DNA of 64,000 nt from Branchiostoma floridae (Eukaryota; Chordata; Leptocardii; Amphioxiformes; Branchiostomatidae): contig NC_049996.1 in the NCBI RefSeq assembly GCF_000003815.2, positions 8,396,095 to 8,460,094 of the forward strand, in the 5' to 3' direction. Numbering within the stretch: the stretch's first letter is position 1; every line of letters begins with the position of its first letter. Below are positions 23,169 to 34,311 of the stretch, in pieces. The notes under the pieces are model-generated. The model worked only from the letters and a program-made list of their open reading frames with translations, was not told the DNA's origin and did no database searches. Both the position numbers and the translations under genes were made by a program.

Positions 23169-26100
23169 TATAAATGTATGATATTAAGATGTCAAATCTA
23201 TAGCAGTATGGTCTAAGTGACCTTGGCTGTTATACAAATGTCAGTAGGGGTGTGCCATGTAATCTAAGTAGGGTTGGCAGCGCAATGATTGCAAACTGAG
23301 AAGTTTATCTAACCATCGATAGCGAAGTGTTTCGCTGACGTCGCGAGCGTCGGAAGAAACAGCCCTGTGTCCCCAGGCATGTTGTGGGCACTTCCTTCGC
23401 ATTCCTAAGGAAACATGAACATGAAGCAACACAATTAAAAGACTGGATGTCACTCCTGAAGTTAAACACTCAGGTATCTACTTAGTTTTGAGCAACACTA
23501 GCAATGTTTATATCGTAAGACTTTGTACCATAGATATAACAGTAATCACTATTAATATGACATATGTAAAACATAATGTGAGTGACAATTTGACAACATT
23601 TCTTTTTTTCTTTCTATCTTAATTGTCATGCCATACTCACTGTCAGGCAGGCTGGCAGTTAGAGTAGGACAAATGCTGAAAACATGTGAATAATTGCTCT
23701 AAAAGTTTTCGGAAATGTTAAGGAAGTACTTTAGGACATAGAAGAATTCTTTCACGTTTTTGCTCCAAGAATATAGATCATACATAAACTGATAAAGAAC
23801 ATTTCTGATTCATAATCATATACTCATAATTCAACTTTTCAACATCAATCTAAACACTCGTCCTGTGACACAACAATATGTGTAACTATACATTTTGACA
23901 CAACAATATGTACTGATCAAATTCACAGTGACAGAGATACAATTGTGTATTCATGTATCTAAGTAAAAGCATCAAATTACAATCTTACACAGCCATCAAA
24001 AACGATCATATCAATCTCCAAACCCACATTTATCTTCCAACAGACAGACATTATACTACCATGTGCTACATACATACATATACATTCACAATTCTATCTG
24101 TACATCTAACATGCGATCTGAGTCCCTGCCAGACACTCAGAAGGCAGGAATCCGAAGCCTGTGGTATATAGAGTTGGAGGTGACATGTGAAATGTCTGCA
24201 CGTACAGTTGTTGTGTTCCAGGTTCCATCCCAGCTTTGTCCTCCACGGAAGCCATGTTTGACCTACCCTGACCTTACGCACCATTTGTGCGATATTTCCT
24301 ACTCTCTAATCCAAGCACACATGGTGTCCCTGAGTCCTTATAGAATGACAACACATTTGTGCCATATTTCTACCCCGTTCCCATGTGTTCATGCCTTCAG
24401 CTGCCTGGAAGAATGGGTGTCACATACCAGGGTAAGGGGACACCACCACAAATGCACAGGCAATGCCCATGCTAAATTACTAGTAATAGGTAATAGTCCT
24501 GTGAGACTGGAAATTCTTGCTCAAATCCCCCATATGTTCTTACTGCACAGATTTACCTATAATGTTTACCCATAACATTATTATAATCATCAGCACATAC
24601 GGGAAAGAACAAAACTGATTCCAGTGCTTCAAACCAATCAAGGTCTAGCTAGATACTTCAAAATTAGATACAACTCAATTTTCAAACAGTAAGAATATAC
24701 TGTTTGATAAATGATGCAGGCATCCTAGAATTCTTTAACAATCATCTAAAGAAGTAACACATTAAGACTGTTATCTTAACATCAAAACAATTTTTTATTA
24801 CTACAAGGAGACCATTGGTTATATCATTTCAGGCTGTTATATTACAACAAACCCTTCTTTTCAACTTTTCAAAACATTGGCACCTAGTAATACTAAGTAT
24901 TTAAAGTCGTTTCCCCTAAAGGTGTGTCTGAGCATGTACCTAAAAGGCAAAAGTACTATGATTAACTTTTTATGGCAAAATTGGAGGAGTCCACAGAGAC
25001 AAGATTTTGACAAGAGAACTTTTGTTTGAAAGTTTTTTAAACCACTTTTGGTACCAAACTCAGTTACACTAGTTAGTACATACTAAAAACCTCAGCCAAG
25101 CTCATTGCTACCACCAATACCACAAATGCCTTTTGTCTTTTGAGTATGTGAAAAACAAAACCTTTGGTTTGGGTTTCAGACTGATGTTTTGGGGTGACAT
25201 GCACCTGTTACTGTCAACATTTTACCTCATGAATATTCATATTCTTCTCATGAATATTCATAAGCATAAAGCACCTAACATTCTGGGCTGTACCATCTGG
25301 TGGCAACTTGATAGGGGAGGACTGAAAAGAGGTCATCTGCGTATTTGTTTATTTTCGGTGGCCCATGGCTGTTAAGGCAAGCTGGCGGGCTTGTTTTATG
25401 TGCATAGTGTTAAGGCAACATTGTGAACAATGGTGTCACTCACATTCAATGGTATAATTGACGTACTTGACGTAATTGACGCTACAAAAAATCTGTTCAC
25501 ATCTTTCCACTACTAGTAGTACTACCACACATTTTGAATATAAAAAAAAAACACCCAGCCTTGTCAATCATTGAATCAATCTATGCAAAGCAAATGTCTA
25601 CTTGTTGAGTCAAATCCTGTACATGTATTTTTTTGCGTGGAAACTATTGATCATCACTCTACTCTACTCTAGTATCAGTCACTGAGCTGTCGTTTTCAGT
25701 TTGAGGCTTGTTTATACGCGGGAAAATATGCAAAATCTCCTCAATGCGCAGCTAATTTCCAACATGCATGGTGTTATCTGTCAGATAAAGAGAGAATACT
25801 CACCTGTAATCATGTTGTTGCAGCTCGCCTTGGGGAAAAGTTGACCAAAACTGGGTCCAGATCCAGAAATGCAAAGTTTTCTCACTACATCTCTGCTTGC
25901 ACGGTACGGGATGTACTAAATACTTTGAGGGGGTGGTTAGAGCTTTTATTTGTCAGTTATTAGTCCAATGATTTGGACTTTAATCATAAAAATCTTATTT
26001 GTATACAAAATATTTTATTTTTACCAAAGGTTAGTTGTATTTTAGCCACTTTTATCCGTTAAGACATACGATTTCGTAGAGGTGCTAACCCCCTATTTGT

Positions 26101-26806
26101 AATAGTGTAATCACCTAAATGTAAATGTTCGCACTGAACTCTGGGTAAAGCATCATGGCCGAAACGCGTTTCTAAAAAGGATTTTTCAACAAAACTGGTC
26201 GTTTTTTGTACCTTCTGAGGCGAACGTCAGACAATTTATACCACCGGAAGAAACATAGAGACCTGTGGTAGGTATTGAGTTTGGTTTTTGCAATTTTAAG
26301 CGTTTCTGTGGCGATATATAGGGTAAAGTTTTTGGCTCACCAGTAGGCCTTTCCTGGGGAGGGGGGCGCTTTGTTTCGAGAAAACATCGATAGAAAATTT
26401 ATGATACTAGTAATTTGAGCTCATTTGAAATCCCGTATTGCACTACTGGTATACTATTTGTGAAAATACATATGCCAGATGCTTAAGGACTCCACAATTT
26501 GAGGGACCCCTGACTGACATGATTATTCGTTTGTTCACTCATGCTGGACGATAATACATCAAATCTAAGTTTCACAATTCAATTGTTGCTTTATAATCAA
26601 TCTTGTATCTCTTGTACGCCATCACACACACACACACACTCACTATCCAGTTTATCGTCTGTCCCCAGAAAAGGTCAGATCACTCCATGTCATTTGTTTG
26701 TTCATGCTAAATGATTAGATGAAATCTAAGTTTCACAAAATGTTATGTTATAATCAACTGTACACTGTACTCACTCACCATCAAGTTTATCGTCTGTCCC
26801 CAGAAA
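23169..26806. promoter_or_regulatory. shared 5' region of the ankyrin/death-domain gene (-) and MCRS1 (+)
   Basis: There are 3.6 kb between divergent coding starts. Within it, a candidate minus-strand 5' non-coding exon ends at about 25803 (consensus donor, ACAG/GTGAG). On the plus side, an ETS-like ACCGGAAG at 26242 and a short ORF (ATG at 26154, six codons then stop) lie upstream of the MCRS1 start. Inverted ATGAATATTCAT-type repeats lie at 25228-25262. Open frames such as that at 24063-24575 show no family resemblance. Confidence 0.35.
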
Positions 26807-26830
26807 ATGTCGGACCACTCCATGTCGACT
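26525..26830 (+). repeat. tandem duplication covering the start of MCRS1 coding exon 1
   Basis: Units of about 140 bases. GTTTATCGTCTGTCCCCAGA occurs at about 26650 and about 26786, each followed by a version of the first codons. The upstream copy has AAAAGG where the gene copy has AAAATG, so it lacks the start codon. Confidence 0.7.
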
Positions 26831-29800
26831 CCCAGCCAATCGCAGCACACCAGCAGTCTGGACCAATCAGGCGACACGTTGAGCCTGAGCAGCTCCCTGA
26901 ACGACAGCACAAGTCTGTCCATCTCCATGTCTTCTGACTTGTCCAAAATATCCACTCCAGGTATGCAGCGTTTATTGTCATAGAGCCAGACAATGTTGAC
27001 CAATCAGAAGGCGCCATTTTCCCCATAACCCAGGTCATTAATATCCCATAGACTACCTGCATCTGGAGCATCATAGCCCTTAGAAACACTATTTTTCAGA
27101 CCAAATTTAGCGAAATAAAGCCAACATTTTGTACCATTGTTGTTACAAAACAACGGAAAAGCCCCCTATTCTGGTTGAAACACTGCATAGGAGCCCAAGT
27201 AACAGCCTATCTCTAGGCCCGAATCACAGCATAGGGGATCCAAATTGCAGCATGGGGACCCCTATGCCGAAAAGGCCTGGCGAGAACACTTAAGTGAGGG
27301 AAGGATGTTACACCACTGGGAACAAGAACCACCCAAAATGATGCCGTCGGAGTCGATCACAAACAGCCTTTGTTTTCCTCCAGGTAGCACACCTGTAACT
27401 CCAGGTACGTCTAAGATGACTCCGCCCCTCCCGAGGTCCACGCCCGTCTCCTCCCAGCTCACCAAGCGCCGCAGTTCCTCCCGCTCCATCAAAAGAAAGA
27501 AGTTCGATGACGAGCTCGTCGAGAGCAGCCTGGTGAAGACCACCAAGGTTCCCGCCCGCCCGACGACGTCTACGTTACCGGCAACACACACCCCACACTC
27601 CCATGTCATCACAGTCCAGCCGGAGAAGAAAAAGGTCAAGGTAGGGCGTGCAGTGCCGGTGCCGGTGCAATGGCCTAGTGGGTAGAGTGCTCGCCTTGCA
27701 TTCGGAAGGTCGTGAGTTCGATCCCGGCCGAGTCATACCAAAGACTATAAAAATGGTACATGCTGCTTTCTCTGCTTAGCACTAAGCATTCGGGAAAGAG
27801 TATGGAAGTTGAACACACACCACTACCAGTGGACTAGCCCCCTGCTGTAGTGATTGCGTTGTGTGTGGCCCAGGGCTAATGAAACAGAGATGGGCACCGC
27901 CCTATGCGCCAGAAATGGGCACCGCCCTTGGCGCGGGAAGGGTTTAACTTAACTAGGGCGTGCAGTACCAGTAATATCTGCCAGAGGGCAGCAAAGCCAA
28001 ATGCCATCTGACAACATTGCAATAGTAGTTGTTACATGTATGTCAAATTTAAAACTGTGGATATCTGTAGACTATACTCTATAGAGACTGTTGAAGGACA
28101 AAAGATATAATGCAACAATGTCAAGCCTTCTATGTACAATGTATGAGCAGTGCCAAGACTTGGAACTGAATTGAATGAGTATTAATAGAAAAATTCTAAC
28201 ATCTGTATCTTTCAACTACTACTATTAATTTCTTTGATAAGAGTATCCACGAGCAATGCCTTAGTAACAGCCTTTTTTATAAGCTGTCTCATAATTGTCT
28301 CTTATTGAATTTTATTTCACCAACTTTCTGAGCAAATTTTCTTTACTTATTTTACAGGTTTCAAAATCATCACAGAAAAGGGCCAAGAAGCCTAAGGTTG
28401 GCATTTCATACAATCACTGTAGATTCTTCCTCTTATTTTGTATTCTTTCTATATTCATGATGTCGATGTACATGCAGATATGTAGGCGACTTATTCACTG
28501 CCAAACATTTCATTTGGGAGCATACAATACCCTTGACTGTTTGTGGCTAAATGTGTCCAGTCTGTGTTGTTGTACAATCTACAAATGGTTTCATTATGTT
28601 TTTTGGGACAAGTACATATACAAGATAGTATATACTAGTATACAACTGTAAGTATCTGTATGTAGAATGTAGATTACATACATTTTTACAATTCTATGTG
28701 CCTGAAATCTAGTGTCCTCACATTTTACTTATTTTGAATCTTGATAAATGTTCAATATATAAAACATGTAATTTCTAAAAGATTTGGAGAAAAGGGAATA
28801 CATGTACTCTCACGTATGCATATGTTAGATTAGTAACCCAAGTCTGATATTTGGTGATTATTTACTGCAGCCAATCCCAGTAACTAAAGACCTGGGCAGG
28901 TGGAAACCACAGGATGATCTGCTTCTCATCAATGCAGTGCAACAGGTAAGGAAAATCTGAGGACTATATCATTTTTGGTGATGATTTTGGGGCAGAAGTT
29001 AGAAATTTAGTGTTAAATATTGGATTAAGCCTAAAAGTTTCTAAGAAAGTACATGAAAGTACTAGAAAGTGCACAAAATGGCAAAGATGACATGAATACA
29101 GTCAAAAGAAGTTGTCACTGGATCTTAAGGATGATTAGTATGTTGGTAGATGTTAGCAAATCGAAGAACAATGCTGTGTAGAAAAGTGTGCATTTATGAT
29201 TAGTGTGAATATGAATGTTTTATCAAGTGTGTTTTGCATGTTTTACTGACACCATGGTCTTCTTTGAACACATTTTGCTCATACATAGTACCCCTGGATG
29301 TTAGGATTTTGCAGACTAGTAAACATTTTATTTTTGTTTGTGTTGTTTCAGACATGTGACCTGAAGTCAGTCCACCTGGGAGTGAAGTTCTCCTGTAACT
29401 TTACCCAGAAGGAGGTAGAAGAGAGGTGGTATGCACTGCTGTATGACCCAACTATATCCAAGTAAGTCATGTATAAACATGTGTGTGATAACAGGTCTCA
29501 ATTACCTACAATATATGGTACATAAAAATGAATTTTTAGAACTCAAAATTGCAAATTCATTTTCTGCAATGTAAGGGTTGCAAGTGGGTATTTTTAGCCA
29601 TACAGAAGAATTTTAATTGTAACGCATTTTATTTTCTTTGTATTAATTTATTTTTGGTTGATAATGGCTAAGGTTTGAAGTGTGTAGGTAAGATAAATTT
29701 ACATCTTAGAAACCACACACCTCTTCATAAATGTGATTGTCATACTGCTTTTTACTAATGGTGTTACTGTGTTCAGAAAGTTCTTGTTATTTTTCATAGA

Positions 29801-32800
29801 ACAGATCCAGTCTATCTACATTGAATATAGAAGCCAAGAAGCTGCCAAATGTGTTCCTTCTGTACCAAAATGTAATAATAATTTTCCCTTTTCGTTAGAC
29901 TTGCAGTCCAGGCCATGAGAAACCTCCACCCAGACGTGGTAGCAGCCATCAATGCTAAGGCACTCTACAGTAAAGAAGAGGAGAGTCTCCTGGCTAAAGT
30001 TACTTCAGTAAGTGTTTTTTTTTATTACTATATTTCATGTTCACTTACAAAACACATGTATTTTGTCTCAGGTTGTTGCACAAGGTTGGGGCATGTCAGG
30101 AAATTCAAGGTCTGGTCAGCAACTTGTCCTCATATTACCCTCTACCCATGCATTAGATAGTTCTTGACTGCCCTCTTTGATTGTGACAGTTCTTTTTGAT
30201 GCTGCCCCTCCCAGAGGAACATCTGTACAGCAGAGTGGCTCTTACTCAGTTAAACTTGTTTCCCACAAAGTTTACTTGCAGCATTTCTACTGAATTTAGG
30301 AACACTTTTTTTAGCCTTTTTGTACCATATGTGAACCTTGCACAATGAAGAGTCACAAAGAATCTTGAGTAGGTGTAAGACACAAAGGAATATTTTTGCC
30401 TGAATATTTATCCCTTATCTCTTCTTGTTTCTATGACTGTCATAATATACACGATATACATCATACATTTAGGCAGGTACCTTGGGTCATACAGAACACA
30501 CTGTGTTGTATTCTGTACTTATGATATGGTAAAGACAACCAAGGTATCTAATTTTCCCTGTTGTTTTTTCTCCAGACCAGCCAGCCCACAGTGGACGTAT
30601 TTGCAGACCTCCTACAGAAACATCCTGACGTGTTTCACCTCAGCAGAACTCCCAAGGTGCTCCACACACACTGGCTCCAGATGAAACAGTACCACTTATT
30701 GGCTGATCAAACAGGTAACAGACCAATCAGAGAGCCTGTCTCTACTGAATTAGTGACGAAGAAGATTTCCAAAATGATCTTTGTTCGAAATTTTTTCCCA
30801 TTAGTTTTGCCTGATCATTTTGCTTTACTTGGTGGTCCACTACATATTTCTACCTTTCTTCTATCTATCTTTATGTTTCTACGCACCAAACTAAATCAGG
30901 CAACCACTGACGAGTAGCTTGCATGGTTCAATAGTTAGAAATACATTGCCATCTACGACTGGGAATTTTGTTTATATTACATACATTGTAAACCTCGTCA
31001 TGGCTAAGTTTTTACTGAAGCATATGAGTTGCATACAGATTTAATCCACTGAACAGGATGGACCCCTGCATTTTTCAATATAACCATACGATTTTTTTTC
31101 CAAGTGTGTTTGAGGTGTTTAATCTCCTCAAACAGGGAACATCCTATGAAAGGCTACCAGGACCTGTTCTGAGTCAGCAATCCTAACCACAAGACCACCT
31201 TTTTTCCCACAGTTCAGCCCCTGCCCCGTGGGGACCACATCCTCAACTTCTCCGATGCTGAGGACATGATCAACGACGAGGAACTCAAGGAAACGAAAGA
31301 CGAAGTTCTGGAACATGGTAGGAACAGTTTTCTTTTTGCAAGATACTTGATTGTTTTGTAGTCTCCAACAAGACTGCCATGTATTTTGCACCTGTATGTT
31401 TTCTGTTAGGGATGTCCCTGTGACCCAACTGGTAGCAGCCTCATTATTGTGGAGCTTTTGGTTCCGATAAGTTGGTAACTGGGAGACCCTGGTTCAAGTC
31501 TTGGGGTCAGAACAACTCAATGGGGCTGCACCATCTTTCTGAACGAACATAAATATACTCTGCTACTGAAACAACAAGGAAACTTGCTGCCCCATGTGTC
31601 ACCAGGCACTACAACTACAAGGAATGAACAAACGTTTTCTGTAGACTTGAAAAAGAAAGTCTGCAAATTCATCTGCCTGCACTGGTCAATAATTTTTACA
31701 ATACCTCAAGTGCAAAGGCAATGTTTCTTTCGTTTTGGTCCCCTTGAATTGATCATATCTATTGTTGTTCCACAGAGTTGGCGATCTCGGACAGGAGACA
31801 GAAGAGAGAGATCAGGTTCCTGGAGCAGGAGATTCCCAAGTGGCAGGTGCTGGTGGATGCTGTCACAGGTGGGCTTACAAAAATAGCAGTCATGCTACTT
31901 TGTTAGTTACTGTTACTTACAATGTTACATGACATTTTTTTTCAATCTTAATGCAAGTACAATGCATACGTTCCATGCATTACTTTGTCAGAGATCAACT
32001 ATCATTGTTACATGCAATTTTGCATGTTGACAAAAACTTTTAAATGCCAAATTTCATGTTCAGAATGCAAATCTTCAAAGCAGCATGCAAACTGCAAGAT
32101 TGCACATTGTATTTTGCACAGCAGCCGACCGATGATGATGATGATGATGATGATTTTGATTATACATGGTGCATATCATGATCTCAAAATGGGAAAAAAA
32201 CTGCAAGGTTTAGAAGCATTGTCTGCTAAAGGTACATTGGACATTATGATCATGACCTGCTGCTGTACATAGTTGTGATGGGAGGCAACATTGTCATGTT
32301 CTGCTCCTGTTGTAGGTATCAGCCCACCAGACTTTGACAACCAGACGTTGGCTGTCCTGAGAGGGAGACTGGTACGATACCTCATGAGGTCAAGAGAGGT
32401 CAGTATTATGTATCCGATAGTTTTGAGATATCACTGTACTGTGCCCTCTTCATTCCTTAAGTACCCAAATCCACAGAAAATCAATGAAAATGGCTTATTG
32501 TTTTGTAGATCCCAAGAAATTTAGATAAATACATCTTGAAAGATTTGTTTCTTTCTTGGTACCATTTTTACACGCATTTGCAAACAAGTTGCTGTTTGCT
32601 ATTTTGCAAGCCACTTAAAACAAAAACATGTATTCGGTTATATTGCATGGAATGTGCTCTAAGTAAGTCTATTTGTTGTAGAATACAAATGTGAAGCAAT
32701 GTGATTTAGGCCCCTATGTAACCACCACGCAAGGGACTTTTCTGTTGCTTTGTAACAAGGTAAGAAATGTTGGTTTTATAAGTTTATTTCAATAAATCTG

Positions 32801-33599
32801 GCCTTCAAAAGTATTTCTGAGGATTATAAATTCAAACCTTTTCAGCAGAATGCCCCAAACCCTGGTTCCTTTGTCTTATATACTCCATGTCCATTGCACT
32901 AGATAACACTAGGAAGATCTACAAAAGACAACACCATAGACGTCGACCTGTCCCTCGAGGGCCCGGCCTGGAAGATCTCCAGAAGACAGGGTGTCATCAA
33001 ACTGAAGAACAACGGGGATTTCTTCATCATGAACGAGGGGAAACGGCCCATCTATATCGATGGGAAACCTGTTCTTAACGGGCAGAAGTGGAAACTCAAC
33101 AATAACTCTGTAGTAGAGGTACATTTTCTCTTGTCATAGAGTCTACTTTAAATGGGGCTCAGTTGGTAAATTCTATACATTGGTGTGAACTAGAAGAGAA
33201 ATTTGAGTTCCAGTTAATTTGATATTGGTCATTCAGAGTCACATTAGTTTTGCATGTATATTTATATATCTAGTGTTTAGATTAATTAAGCTATCAGTGA
33301 ATAAAGTAGATATTAGAAAAACTGTAATATTGCACATTGTAATATTTTGTACAATTTACGGTTAGGACATAAATTGAAGGTATGCATTTTGGTTCATACA
33401 TTTTGCCCAACAATATGTACTGGTTCCAGCATGACCCCACAAAGAGTAGATAAAGGAATTTTATGACTCTTCTGTCTATGCCCTTTCAGCAAGTGTTTTT
33501 TTTTCTTTCTTTCAGATCTCATGTTTGCGGTTTATCTTCTTGATCAACCAAGACTTGATCAACGTGATCCGAGCAGAGGCTGCCAAAATGACTCAGTGA
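26807..33599 (+). CDS. MCRS1: microspherule protein 1 (FHA-domain nuclear regulator)
   Basis: Twelve exons, 487 aa: 26807-26960, 27384-27640, 28358-28396, 28871-28945, 29352-29461, 29899-30007, 30576-30714, 31213-31317, 31776-31868, 32316-32398, 32903-33118 and 33516-33599. Residues 1-51 are Ser/Thr-rich (MSDHSMSTPSQSQ). Residues about 80-105 hold the conserved basic block with RRSSSRSIKRKKFDDELVES. Residues about 155-330 are the MCRS N-terminal domain (DLGRWKPQDDLLLINAV, HLGVKFSCNF, VEERWYALLYDP). Residues about 335-360 are a charged helix (RRQKREIRFLEQEIPKWQV). Residues about 389-475 are the FHA domain (ITLGRSTKDNTIDVDLSLEG, GVIKLKNNGDFFI). The length is close to the vertebrate protein of about 460 residues. 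The family works in the INO80 and NSL chromatin complexes, on spindle poles and in rRNA transcription. All splice phases agree. The start is the first ATG of a long in-frame exon. Confidence 0.96.
27665..27950 (+). repeat. tRNA-derived SINE in MCRS1 intron 2
   Basis: An A-box-like GGCCTAGTGGGTAGAGTG, an anticodon-loop-like CTTGCAT and a perfect B-box core GAGTTCGATCCCGGCC, then a unique SINE body. The ends do not form an acceptor stem, so it is not a tRNA gene. Confidence 0.75.
31411..31580 (+). repeat. tRNA-derived SINE-like element in an MCRS1 intron
   Basis: TGACCCAACTGGTAGCAGCC resembles an A box, and CCCTGGTTCAAGTCTTGGGG a T arm with B box about 70 bases on. A GC-poor body follows. It lies between exons 8 and 9. 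Confidence 0.55.
32131..32154 (+). repeat. (GAT)n microsatellite
   Basis: Seven consecutive GAT units in an MCRS1 intron. Confidence 0.9.
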
Positions 33600-33929
33600 C
33601 ACAACACAACACAACAGCAGTGTCCTGTTGTATATACATGTATCTATAAACAGCCATTCTTGTGAATGTACATAGTAGAATTAAGCCCTTCTTGTGAAAT
33701 GCTATTTTTTGTATTGAACATCTACACCAGTAAGAATGACAAAAAAGTGAAAACAGTAATCATGAAGTCCATGAAAGTTTACAGCTTCATGTCAGAGCTA
33801 TAAAATTATGTCAGATGATGTAGCACTGTATGTATTTATATACATAATGTACATTGTTCTGAGTATTGTTGGAGTTTGTCGTCTGTTGTTCGGGGTCTGT
33901 TGCTTTACAGAAACATACTGTTTCAAGAA

Positions 33930-33935
33930 AATAAA
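33930..33935 (+). terminator. MCRS1: polyadenylation signal AATAAA, MCRS1
   Basis: AATAAA lies 331 bases past the MCRS1 stop, with a T/G-rich stretch (GTTGTTTTTGTTT) about 40 bases further on. A minus-strand AATAAA lies only about 50 bases away. Confidence 0.7.
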
Positions 33936-33986
33936 GCAGAGATTTAATCTTTGAAAACCATAAACTTGAAGTAACTGTTGTTTTTG

Positions 33987-33992
33987 TTTATT
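33987..33992 (-). terminator. polyadenylation signal AATAAA, JmjC/EF-hand gene
   Basis: The plus-strand TTTATT is AATAAA on the gene strand, 320 bases past the stop codon at 34312. Cleavage 15-30 bases beyond it would fall almost at the MCRS1 signal, so the two 3' ends meet. Confidence 0.55.
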
Positions 33993-34311
33993 TCAACAGA
34001 ATTTGTGGGTGGGGTTGTAGAATAAGCTCCAATGCAGAGTATTCAATTCACTCATTGAAGTTCCTAGTGGAACAAAATAAGTTTTAAATACAGGCACTTT
34101 GATCATGCAAACATACAAGTGATAATATCAATATTTAGTACAATACTATATACCAGAATACTAGATGTAAGTGCAACAAAGAATCTTTTTTTTTTTTACA
34201 TCTCATATCACCAAAATGAAGATAGAAGGACTGAAATATATATTACATCTATATTTAGGGAATAGCAGGAATTCTACAGAATAGGTTATGCCTTTTTACC
34301 TCGTATGAAGG

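Noticed and set aside
24063-24575. 170-codon plus-strand open frame upstream of the ankyrin/death-domain gene
   Set aside because: No domain, low-complexity start, no polyadenylation or splice context. Length alone is not enough in this sequence.
27672-27745. tRNA-Ala-like gene
   Set aside because: The B box and anticodon-like loop are good, but the two ends do not pair as an acceptor stem and a SINE body follows.
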